Origin: JBFWWP01 sp050246115
GTDB lineage: Bacteria > Planctomycetota > UBA8108 > UBA1146 > JAJFFE01
Direction of reading: 5' to 3'
DNA: 64,000 nucleotides
Assembly (NCBI GenBank): GCA_050246115.1
Contig: JBFWWP010000022.1
Location: forward strand, 1-64,000
Positions 1 through 7,152 of the stretch are shown here, piece by piece. The translations under genes were made by a program, and so were the position numbers. A model generated the notes under the pieces. The model made no database searches and had not been told where the DNA came from. It saw only the letters and a list, made by a program, of their open reading frames with translations. Position 1 is the first letter of the stretch, and each line of letters starts with the position of its first letter.

Positions 1-72
1 GCTCTCCCGAAACTCACGAAGCGTCGCCTCGATCTCCAATTGGGTCTTCCGCTTGCCAATACGTCGCGCCAT
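1..72 (-). CDS. Start of an unknown protein, cut by the window edge
   Basis: Twenty-four codons are visible, beginning MARRIGKRKTQLEIEATLRE, and the frame stays open to the window edge. An AGGAGG sits nine bases upstream of the ATG, which is one of the clearest ribosome-binding sites in the window. The gene follows the methyltransferase gene after 45 bases on the same strand, so it is probably the next gene of that operon. The visible part is basic and probably helical. No family can be named from so short a piece. Confidence 0.5.
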   Translation of the reverse strand, partial: MARRIGKRKTQLEIEATLREFRES

Positions 73-81
73 GGCCGTGGG

Positions 82-87
82 CCTCCT
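82..87 (-). promoter_or_regulatory. Ribosome-binding site AGGAGG
   Basis: A perfect AGGAGG lies nine bases before the ATG at 72. It supports a real gene running off the left edge, even though only 24 codons are visible. Confidence 0.6.
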
Positions 88-117
88 TCGGGGCGCCACT
101 ATCGCCGCTACGCGCAA

Positions 118-636
118 TCAGGCCAGACTGGTCATCCTTGGGTGCTTACGGGACAGGAAATGAAAGACCCGAGGAGGCCCCTTGGTCAAGTACGCGCACA
201 CTTCGAACGCGGAACGCCAGTTCTTCTTGGTAAGACTCGGGAGTGGGGTGCGCTTGAGGATCATGAGCTGGTTTCGGTACACGAACCCTCGCTCGACCGC
301 CCACCGAATGAACTGCCCATTGTACTCGCGAGCCGTGAAGCAATAGAACGCCCCGCCAGGCTGGAGCACTCGGTACGCTTCGCGCACGAGCTCGAGCATG
401 AGCACGTCGTAATCGAACGGGTGGTACATGTCCCACGCACCCCAGACCTTGTCCGTGGAGGCTGGCTTTCCTGAACGGAGCGTGCACTTCCCCGGACTAG
501 CCACGTTGTACGGCGGGTCCGTCACGATCAAGTCCACGGACGCAGCCGGTAGCTTCATGAGTAATCGAATCGCATCCCCTTGCTTCACCGTGTTCAGAGG
601 GAAAGGAATTCGCTCCCGCGCGTCAGGAAGGGTCAT
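118..636 (-). CDS. DNA methyltransferase with DPPY motif, C-terminally short
   Basis: The protein has 172 residues. It carries the catalytic motif TDPPYN near residues 39-44, followed by an EAYRVLQPGGAFYCF segment typical of adenine-N6 or cytosine-N4 DNA methyltransferases. In members with DPPY at the N-terminus, the AdoMet-binding motif (FxGxG, after a KHPTQKP-like stretch) comes near the C-terminus. Here the frame stops at KHPRMTSLA, just where that stretch should begin, and no FxGxG is present. The enzyme may therefore be truncated and inactive. The ATG at 636 overlaps the stop of the upstream winged-helix frame (ATGA), which points to translational coupling. Family membership is clear; activity is doubtful. 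Confidence 0.75.
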   Translation of the reverse strand: MTLPDARERIPFPLNTVKQGDAIRLLMKLPAASVDLIVTDPPYNVASPGKCTLRSGKPASTDKVWGAWDMYHPFDYDVLMLELVREAYRVLQPGGAFYCFTAREYNGQFIRWAVERGFVYRNQLMILKRTPLPSLTKKNWRSAFEVCAYLTKGPPRVFHFLSRKHPRMTSLA

Positions 637-791
637 CGGCCGCTCTCCGCGCGAACGAGCAACTCCCGACACAGCACCCCGACTGGGGTGAGCTGGTACC
701 GAGGCCACTTACGCTTCCGCACCCAAACCTGCACGACCACACCCCGGCGAAGCAGTTGGGGAATAATGTCTCGAACGTTACTCGAGTTCAT
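633..791 (-). CDS. Winged-helix protein, second part (probable frameshift product)
   Basis: The frame encodes 52 residues from an ATG overlapping the preceding stop (ATGA), and its own stop overlaps the methyltransferase start. The content is the second half of a winged-helix domain: a recognition-helix-like NSSNVRDIIPQLLRRG, then a wing ending RYQLTPVG. The same frame is open upstream to about 872 and reads VVRTLDRPLQPGEIRLRARS, which completes the domain. One more C near 870 would fuse it to the preceding gene. It is therefore better read as the distal part of one two-domain DNA-binding protein, broken by a one-base deletion or a sequencing error. Confidence 0.55.
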   Translation of the reverse strand: MNSSNVRDIIPQLLRRGVVVQVWVRKRKWPRYQLTPVGVLCRELLVRAESGR

Positions 792-1192
792 GCGGAGACT
801 GTCAGTTCGGGATCGGGCACGAAGGCGAATCTCACCCGGTTGGAGCGGACGGTCGAGCGTGCGCACCACCGTGGGCGGTGGCTAAAGCAGAGCCAACCGT
901 ACAACGCGTAATCCACGTCAGGGCGAAAGACGGACCGCGGAGATCCAGGCAATCCTGCCTGGACCCGGCGGCCGAGGGTGGTGAGCCACTGCACCCGCGA
1001 GCGGGTCGCAGCAGGGTTCAGGCACTCCACCAGGCGGGTTCGCCGCAGGAACCGAAGCGCCTGGCGGCAAGCCTCCAAGGACACTCGGAGACGACGAGCG
1101 ACTTGGTGCGTGGTCAGGGGTTGGTCGATCGCCACGAGGGCTTTCACGCGAAGTGGGCTTCTCGTCAGGCGGGGTAGGAGTGATGCCGTCAT
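788..1192 (-). CDS. Winged-helix DNA-binding protein, first part
   Basis: The protein has 134 residues. Residues about 12-70 form a MarR/ArsR-like winged helix, with TTHQVARRLRVSLEACRQAL as helix-turn-helix followed by a basic wing. The segment DVDYALYGWLCFSHR follows, and after it the reading becomes arginine-rich and unlike a folded domain until the stop. The other frame continues naturally at that point, so this looks like the proximal half of a frameshifted protein with two winged helices. The ATG at 1192 has no good Shine-Dalgarno sequence. The likely role is a regulator or DNA-binding partner of the neighbouring ATPase and methyltransferase; that role is inferred from context only. Confidence 0.6.
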   Translation of the reverse strand: MTASLLPRLTRSPLRVKALVAIDQPLTTHQVARRLRVSLEACRQALRFLRRTRLVECLNPAATRSRVQWLTTLGRRVQAGLPGSPRSVFRPDVDYALYGWLCFSHRPRWCARSTVRSNRVRFAFVPDPELTVSA

Positions 1193-1337
1193 CGCGAGAG
1201 GACCGCGAATGAAGCTTAACAGCAAACGACTGAAATGACGGTTCGACAACGCAAAACTGCAAAAGGGGGAGTCGAGGGTGGTGGTGGGAACGTGGTCAGC
1301 GTGTGATTCGCGGACGCCCGTAAGGAAGGCGAAGTAC

Positions 1338-3311
1338 TTAGGGTTGTGGTTGCGGATCGGAACGGTCACGGAGTTCGAGGGGGATATCGTCCTGGAGGAC
1401 GAGGCACACCCGAGGGGGCACGAGAAGGCGCGCGAGCACAAGCTGCCGCTCCACTACGCGAAACGCCTCACGGCTCGTCGCCGCAACAATCACCAGGTCA
1501 TGACCAGCGCGCAAGTCCTTGCGCACGTTCTCAACCGCACGACTCTTCCCGGTCTCGACCTCGACAGCGATCGAGACCGAGTCCCGCTGAGCAAGCAAGT
1601 CCGTGGCACCACCACGCTCTCGGGCGCTCTCAGCACGAACGACAAAGCCGAATTCCTCGAGGCGCGCTCTCCAAACCGCCTTCCAGTACTCGTGCTCGAC
1701 CGACCCGCTCACGTCCTTGCGCGCGCGGTCGAGGTAGTGGTACGCCTCCGTCAAGCGGAGCACGTGCTTACGCGTACGTCCTCGCGCGACCACCTGCTCC
1801 TCGAGAACGTTCCGCGCGACGAGCGAGCGCTTCACGCCCGTGCCTCGCGAAGCACTCCACTGAAGGCGTCGGTACCTGACGTCCACACCGTCCCAAGGGT
1901 ACGTCACGACATCCATGACGAACGCGAGCTCACCGGGAGAAAGCCCCGAAGCTGAACCGGTAGAGCGTTCCACGCGGCCAGCGCTGGCCGGACTCGCACG
2001 ATAAAGCCCGGAGAGCGTGCGCGAACCGCCCATGTAGGCGGTGAGATCGGCGTCCGTCACCTTCCCCTTGGGCACCTGCAAGTGAGGGATCCGGACACGG
2101 ACCGGTTCCGTCCACCGGTCCTGAAGGCGGACGATCGCCTCACCTACCGGGAGCGAGGAGAGGAGTCCGGACTGGGATGTTGGAATCCCCGTGAGGGCGG
2201 CCGCACGACGCACGTCGCGCGGGTCCTTCAAGTTCAGGCAGATCGTCGTGAACGTGTTCCCGAGCGCCGCGGACGAAAGCATGTGGGGGTGTTGGTCGAC
2301 GACCACGAACGATAACCCGAGTTCCCGACCCTGGCGAAGCAGCATCTCGAGCGTCGACTCCCCGCCCGTACCCCCGTAAAGCACGTGGTGAGCCTCCTCG
2401 AGCACGATGACGAAGGAGAGTCGCTCGCGATCACTCGCTTCGAGACGGGTGTGATAGATCCAGAGACAGAGGAGTGGGACGAGGAATCGACGGGCTCCCT
2501 GAGACAGGGCGTCGAGTTCGACCACCGTGACGGACCGAGACAAGTCCAGTGCGAAACGCGCCTGTGATTGCGGGCGTTCCTCGGCGAGTCCGGCGAAGCG
2601 CACGCTCTCCAACGCCCTCAGGGCCGAAACCCGCCACGAACCTTGCTTCCCCGAGGTCGGAATGGCGCGCACACGCTCAAGTAGTTGGTCGAGGGAGGGA
2701 AGCTCGCTCGACGGGGAATCACCCAGTGCTCGAACGAGCAGCGATCTCGAACCGTCGCCCAGGCTGTACGCGCTCGACAGGGCGTCGACGAGAACATGCG
2801 CGTACACGCGGGGCTCAACCCCCGGAGGTGGGAGGAAGGGAGTGAACGGTAAGGGAGACGGAATCCTGCCTGGCGTGAAGACCTGCACGCACGTGCTTGC
2901 CGGGAGGAGCGGGAGCAGATGGCGAGCGGTTCTTTTGTAGTCCCAGAAGAGAATACCAACGCGTCGCTGCACGAGTTGCGTGAGGAGGTGCAGGGTAAGA
3001 TTCGTCTTGCCAGAACCGGAACGCCCGAGGACGACCGTGTTCTGCAGGAGTTCGTTCTCGCGAAGGCCGAACGCTCCGCGAGGCCGGTCATAGAGCACGT
3101 CGCCAACGTGGAACGAGCCCGACGCCCGTCCCGGGGGTGGCAGGGAGAGAAACTGGTCTGGGTTGTCCGTGCCGAGGACGCGGCGCGCGGTCGCGCGTAT
3201 CTGTCCCTCGATCAGAACTCGAAGGTCTGGTGGTGCGCGCGGGAGGACTTGCTCCCAATGCGCTACTTCTTTCGGACGGACCGGCCGGAGTTTGCTGAGG
3301 AGGGCTTCCAT
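1338..3311 (-). CDS. HerA/VirB4-type ATPase with C-terminal nuclease-like domain
   Basis: The protein has 657 residues. Walker A is GRSGSGKT at 96-103, Walker B is FVIVLEEAHH at 300-309, and a DQH sensor-like motif lies at 339-341, as in hexameric HerA, VirB4 and TraG DNA-pumping ATPases. Residues about 455-530 resemble a helix-turn-helix linker. The C-terminal part (about 538-657) starts EHEYWKAVWRARLEEFGF and contains D571 and the pair E584/E586 in AVEVETGKS, followed by NVRKDL. This matches restriction-endonuclease-like folds appended to HerA-type ATPases of mobile elements. The predicted role is ATP-driven DNA translocation or processing. The start overlaps the upstream gene by 49 bases and has no strong ribosome-binding site. 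Confidence 0.85.
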   Translation of the reverse strand: MEALLSKLRPVRPKEVAHWEQVLPRAPPDLRVLIEGQIRATARRVLGTDNPDQFLSLPPPGRASGSFHVGDVLYDRPRGAFGLRENELLQNTVVLGRSGSGKTNLTLHLLTQLVQRRVGILFWDYKRTARHLLPLLPASTCVQVFTPGRIPSPLPFTPFLPPPGVEPRVYAHVLVDALSSAYSLGDGSRSLLVRALGDSPSSELPSLDQLLERVRAIPTSGKQGSWRVSALRALESVRFAGLAEERPQSQARFALDLSRSVTVVELDALSQGARRFLVPLLCLWIYHTRLEASDRERLSFVIVLEEAHHVLYGGTGGESTLEMLLRQGRELGLSFVVVDQHPHMLSSAALGNTFTTICLNLKDPRDVRRAAALTGIPTSQSGLLSSLPVGEAIVRLQDRWTEPVRVRIPHLQVPKGKVTDADLTAYMGGSRTLSGLYRASPASAGRVERSTGSASGLSPGELAFVMDVVTYPWDGVDVRYRRLQWSASRGTGVKRSLVARNVLEEQVVARGRTRKHVLRLTEAYHYLDRARKDVSGSVEHEYWKAVWRARLEEFGFVVRAESARERGGATDLLAQRDSVSIAVEVETGKSRAVENVRKDLRAGHDLVIVAATSREAFRVVERQLVLARLLVPPRVCLVLQDDIPLELRDRSDPQPQP

Positions 3312-3742
3312 GAGTCAGTGGGTGTGAGGGCTTCGTGCTGGGAAAGCAGGGTGAGGAGTTCGGCGTGGAGTGCGTGCTCGCGGTCCAGTACCTCGCGAAG
3401 CTGACTGCGCCGCTCCTTCTCGAGGTCGGCGAGTTGTCGTTGGAGCTTCTCCCGCTCCGGGAACCGGCCAGGGTCGTACGGTGGGGTGCGCCGTTCCAGG
3501 AGGAGTAGCTCGCGCTTCACGTACTGCTCCGATCGAAACCGACTCTCATGCTGCTGTCGGTCAACCTGGCGGTTCCGGTCGAGCGCTTCGAGCGCGATCG
3601 ACAATCGTCCGAGGAGCACGCGTGTTTCCAAGGACGAAGCTTGAGGTAGAGCTTCGGACGCGGTCCGCGCTCGGGCCTCCACGTCCTGAAAGAACGAGCG
3701 AGGCTTCGGAGGGCGAACGACCCGCAGGCGCCGACGAATCAC
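3263..3742 (-). CDS. Unknown protein with charged coiled coil
   Basis: The protein has 159 residues and starts at a GTG six codons or fewer after the preceding stop. Residues about 90-135 are a highly charged helix (FPEREKLQRQLADLEKERRS) that should form a coiled coil. The rest is arginine-rich. No catalytic motif or membrane segment is visible. The gene lies between the HerA-type ATPase gene, which it overlaps by 49 bases, and another unknown gene, so it probably encodes an accessory or structural partner of the ATPase. I do not recognise the family. Confidence 0.6.
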   Translation of the reverse strand: MIRRRLRVVRPPKPRSFFQDVEARARTASEALPQASSLETRVLLGRLSIALEALDRNRQVDRQQHESRFRSEQYVKRELLLLERRTPPYDPGRFPEREKLQRQLADLEKERRSQLREVLDREHALHAELLTLLSQHEALTPTDSWKPSSANSGRSVRKK

Positions 3743-3745
3743 CGC

Positions 3746-4069
3746 TCAACCCCTGCCACCGGGCTCAGGGCCTCGTCCAGCGTCTCGGAGGTACGCGAAT
3801 GCCTCGAGGTCCTCCGCACGCGGGTCGTACGAGACGAAACTGTACCGAGAGGCCTGTTCGATCCACGGGTGGACCTCAACACGGTCTCGGCGCGTGAGCC
3901 CCCCGAGTCGTGCGAGCTCGGCATCAGTAGTCACTCGGTCATAGTCCGAGTGCTCGAGGGCACCACGGAGGACGGCGACGACTCGCACTGTGAGATTGTG
4001 AAGGGGCTCGTGTTCGTGGCCGACATAACGAGTGACCCGGCCAATGACGGGAGTACGGTCAGTGCTCAT
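3746..4069 (-). CDS. Unknown 107-residue protein
   Basis: The chosen start (MSTDRTPVIGRVTRYVG) is preceded by CAGGAG about nine bases upstream, which is better than an ATG 19 codons earlier. The sequence looks like a small globular alpha/beta protein with no membrane segment, containing VTTDAELARLGGLTRRDRVE, and the C-terminal 15 residues are glycine-rich. It is followed within a few bases by the coiled-coil gene. No family is recognised. Membership in the RadC-HerA operon is the only clue to function. Confidence 0.55.
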   Translation of the reverse strand: MSTDRTPVIGRVTRYVGHEHEPLHNLTVRVVAVLRGALEHSDYDRVTTDAELARLGGLTRRDRVEVHPWIEQASRYSFVSYDPRAEDLEAFAYLRDAGRGPEPGGRG

Positions 4070-4204
4070 GGGCGCATTCTCCTGCTCTTGGTGGCCAATC
4101 CAGCTCCATCTCGACCTTTGAAGCAAGTCGATTCTGGACTCTTCTGCGCGTGCGTGCGCAGTTCAGGGTGGGAGGTCGGTGGGGGAGTGGCATGGGCAGG
4201 GAAC

Positions 4205-4654
4205 CTACAGAGCGTTGTCGTCCGCGAAGCTGTAGTAGGTGGAAGCGCCGATGATCAGGCTGTCGAGAAGCGGGATACCTAAGAGTTCGCCGCAAGACTT
4301 GAGGCGCGCAGTAATGCTCCGATCCTCCGCGGAAGCGCATGGGTCACCACTCGGGTGGTTGTGAGCGACGAGCAGGCTCGCTGCGTTCGCGAGAACCGCG
4401 CCCTTGAACACTTCCCGAGGGTGGACGAGCGATCCCGTCAGGCTTCCACGACTTACTTCCTCGCACGAGAGCACGCGGCTTCGGGCGTCGAGGTGCAACC
4501 CATGGAAAGTCTCCCGGTCCTCGTACTGGAGGTTGGCGAAGAATCGGTACGCGTCCGCTGAGTTGGTGATGGAAACAACCTCGCTGGGGCGCGCGGTGGA
4601 TCGCTCGAGATACACGCGAACTCTGAAGTGCTCGTAAGGCGGTCTGTTGATCAT
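4205..4654 (-). CDS. RadC-family JAMM-domain protein
   Basis: The protein has 149 residues. It carries the complete RadC/JAMM metal site: E81 in REVFKGAVLANAAS, then AHNHPSGDP with H98 and H100, S108, and D111, fitting the H-x-H-x7-S-x2-D pattern. It ends with GIPLLDSLIIG, typical of RadC. It lacks the N-terminal helix-hairpin-helix region of long RadC proteins, as do the short versions carried on plasmids, phages and integrative elements. It is the first gene of the minus-strand accessory operon. The role in DNA metabolism of these short proteins is not established. A GTG three codons earlier is an alternative start. Confidence 0.85.
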   Translation of the reverse strand: MINRPPYEHFRVRVYLERSTARPSEVVSITNSADAYRFFANLQYEDRETFHGLHLDARSRVLSCEEVSRGSLTGSLVHPREVFKGAVLANAASLLVAHNHPSGDPCASAEDRSITARLKSCGELLGIPLLDSLIIGASTYYSFADDNAL

Positions 4655-5665
4655 GAGAAACACAATCGGACGGCGTTCTTAGATCAGCGTCTGACATGGC
4701 GGGGGCCTCGCCGCATGCACGGTCACGCGAAACAGAGGCTCCTCGGTCTGTCACTACAGTAGCTTGAACGTCGGGTTTGATGCCCAGAAGGGGACTCGCG
4801 GACCCGCGAATGAGGTCCGCGTGCGCGGTCCGGAGGTTGGCCCTCGACCAAGGCAGCCCTCAGTGCAGCGTCTCGCGTTTCGGGAACGCGCGTAATGTGA
4901 ACACCTGGTGCCCACGCGCCCGCGCACGGTTCCTCGAGGAGCTCGGAGCGCCGAGGTTGCTGGAAGAAGGCCCCACAGAAACGCCGACGACTTGCGCTGG
5001 ACCCCGGGTTAGTCCGGAGCTCCAAAGCCGCCGGAAACGCGCCGCAGAGAGCGTTCGGGACTCGAGTCGGCGCTCAAGGGTGTCTGAGGAAAATCCATGC
5101 ACAACGTGCTTGACCTGGATGCCCAAACGCGTAGGATGCCCTAACGAGGACCGGATGGCTTCGCAGTCGAACACGGGGTCGTGATCGCTGATGGCTATGG
5201 GCTAACTTCGTGACGGCAGGTCCATAATCTGCTTTGTTGGCAGTGCCGTCGGAGGTGTGAACGCGCGGAGACCAACAAAGGACCCCGTCCATCTCATCGT
5301 TACAGCACTGGTTTACACCGCCCTCACCTCGCGAGGTGCGCGACTCGTCGTCCCGCCAGCGAAGAACGCTCGACCCTCCAAGCGATCGACTCCTGGAGCC
5401 CTCGCGCGAAACGAAACCATCAACACAGTGCAAACACTTGGCCCACGCGCCTGGCGAAGAGAGTCCGGGTACCACCAACAAGCCAAGGCCGAGAACGCGA
5501 TCTACCGCTACAAGCACATTTGGCGGCAGGCTGCGAAGCACGAACACCAAAGCACAAGCCACCGAAGTGCGCATCGGCATCAACAAAATGCTCGCGCTCG
5601 GAGCACCACAATCAGAGAAGATCCCGAACCGGGTGGCACCAGGCGGCATTGAGTCCGGAACAACC
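4655..5665. other. About 1 kb without a convincing gene
   Basis: Several open frames cross this stretch on both strands, but none has protein-like composition, a ribosome-binding site or a recognisable motif. The minus-strand promoter of the RadC-HerA operon should lie at its left end. The right end precedes a small exported protein. It may be the boundary of the accessory element, but no repeat or attachment site was found. Confidence 0.4.
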
Positions 5666-6151
5666 ATGCAACAAACGCCGGTGACGAACCTCGCAGTCGA
5701 CTTCATCGTTTTCCGCTTGCACTGTCAGTCCAATCCGATATTTTTCCTGACGCCGCGCGAGAGGGGGCATCCGAGGCTTGCCGTGCTCGCGTTGGGTGCT
5801 GTACTGACGGCCGTTGGTGTAGCTACGCCGTCCCCTCGAGTCTCCGCGGACTGTCCGGCCCTTGGCAGTGGTTCCTTCGACATTCTCGACTCAAATGGGG
5901 TCGTCGTTGGCACGTTTACGGCGAGCGGCAATGGGTACACCACAACGTCGCCACTTCCCGGAGGTGGGACATGCACCTGTACAGGAACGCTGGGCGGAGC
6001 TGGGACAATTCGAACTTTCAAACCTTCGGCGAGCAACCCCGAGTGCTGTGACTCCTGCAGCGGTACTATCGAGTGCCACGATGGGACATGGATTTGGATC
6101 GAAGCCGGTGGGAGTAACTGCTCGGATCGCGGGACGTTGGATCCTCAGTAA
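5666..6151 (+). CDS. Small exported cysteine-rich protein
   Basis: The C-terminal 105 residues look real. A hydrophobic stretch (RLAVLALGAVLTAVGVAT) ends at VSADCP like a signal peptide, then comes a short beta-rich domain with nine cysteines, including GGGTCTCTG and NPECCDSCSGTIEC, that could form disulfides outside the cytoplasm. The start is uncertain. The ATG given makes 161 residues and puts about 35 residues before the hydrophobic segment, which is long for a signal peptide, so translation may start further in at a non-ATG codon. It has no recognised family. It lies upstream of two other membrane-anchored or exported proteins on the same strand. Confidence 0.45.
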   Translation: MQQTPVTNLAVDFIVFRLHCQSNPIFFLTPRERGHPRLAVLALGAVLTAVGVATPSPRVSADCPALGSGSFDILDSNGVVVGTFTASGNGYTTTSPLPGGGTCTCTGTLGGAGTIRTFKPSASNPECCDSCSGTIECHDGTWIWIEAGGSNCSDRGTLDPQ

Positions 6152-6237
6152 GAGTGTCTCGGGGAGCAATCCACGCGACGTGTTGAGCTGCTGGGTGCCG
6201 TCTGCACCTCGTCTCAGTTCACGGAAGCGGGTTGTTT

Positions 6238-7152
6238 GTGGGGTTCCGAAAAACCATGCCGGTACTGGCCGTGTTAGCGGCTTGCGCGGCGATCCTAATC
6301 ACTAAGTGCCTGCCTGATTGCGGCGTCAAGACAGGACTAGACGATTCGGACTCCACCGTGGACCCCCAAGCGCGTGCCCATTTTCTCGTCGCAAGCGGCG
6401 TTCCGGGAGATGAACTGGTAGGCACCGTGGCACGTTGGCTGCCTCTCTGGGATCAGCTCCGGTACCGTCGGGCAACAGAACAGTTGCTGTCCGAATTGTC
6501 GACTCGCGGAACTGGAGGGGTTGAGTTGCTCCGGCAACTAGCCTCGGAGTGCGCTCTCTCTCCGGATCCGGAGGCGACCGAAGATAGCGTCATCAGCCAT
6601 ATCACGGTGGGCGCAAGCCAACTGACCGACCAAGACAAGCGTGCACTCTTTGGAGCCTATTTTGCTCCGGCGGTCATTCACTCGCTGGCGGATGCCGCGG
6701 TCGTCGTTGGCTGTTGCGACGCGACACGCTCAGCCAGCGATGTGAGCGAATGTCTTAACGGATCCCCCGATCCGAGAGTGCGGCAGTTTCTTATCCGCAA
6801 TGCCTTTCTGCTTGGGGATTGGGACGTTTCGCTGAAACTACTCGATGTCGCCTTCGGCGAGTTCCCGCTTGACGTACCCTCCGCAGTCGTTGTGCTTGTA
6901 GGGTTCCATCCGCAAGCGCGGCCCGCCGCGGTACGAACTCTCGTCACCTTGGCGTCTCGCCGGCCGCTCCCGTCGGAAACCGTCCTTCGAGGGCTACTCA
7001 AAGCTCTTCTGTGCCTCGATAGTGCAGCGGTGCTTGCGCTCGATGATGTGTACTCATCCTCGACCATATCACCCCGCTTGCGAGAACTCTACGAATCGCA
7101 ACTCGCCGAGGCTCTTAGCCGAAGAGAGTTCCAGCCCGTACGACGGCCATGA
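6238..7152 (+). CDS. Membrane-anchored protein of unknown function
   Basis: The protein has 304 residues from a GTG that places basic residues (GFRKT) before the hydrophobic segment MPVLAVLAACAAILITKC, which is a signal or anchor. An ATG at 6256 and a TTG at 6232 are alternatives. The body is predicted alpha-helical, leucine- and alanine-rich, with repeated helical pairs that recall HEAT- or TPR-like solenoids, though no repeat consensus can be proved. Its stop overlaps the next start (ATGA), so the pair is probably co-translated. The style resembles the truncated protein at 10620-11250, so the two may be relatives. No enzymatic motif is visible. Confidence 0.65.
   Translation: MGFRKTMPVLAVLAACAAILITKCLPDCGVKTGLDDSDSTVDPQARAHFLVASGVPGDELVGTVARWLPLWDQLRYRRATEQLLSELSTRGTGGVELLRQLASECALSPDPEATEDSVISHITVGASQLTDQDKRALFGAYFAPAVIHSLADAAVVVGCCDATRSASDVSECLNGSPDPRVRQFLIRNAFLLGDWDVSLKLLDVAFGEFPLDVPSAVVVLVGFHPQARPAAVRTLVTLASRRPLPSETVLRGLLKALLCLDSAAVLALDDVYSSSTISPRLRELYESQLAEALSRREFQPVRRP

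Noticed and set aside
5074..5706. Possible minus-strand membrane protein of about 210 residues
   Set aside because: A few hydrophobic stretches are present, but the rest is low-quality reading with no ribosome-binding site. I could not support it.
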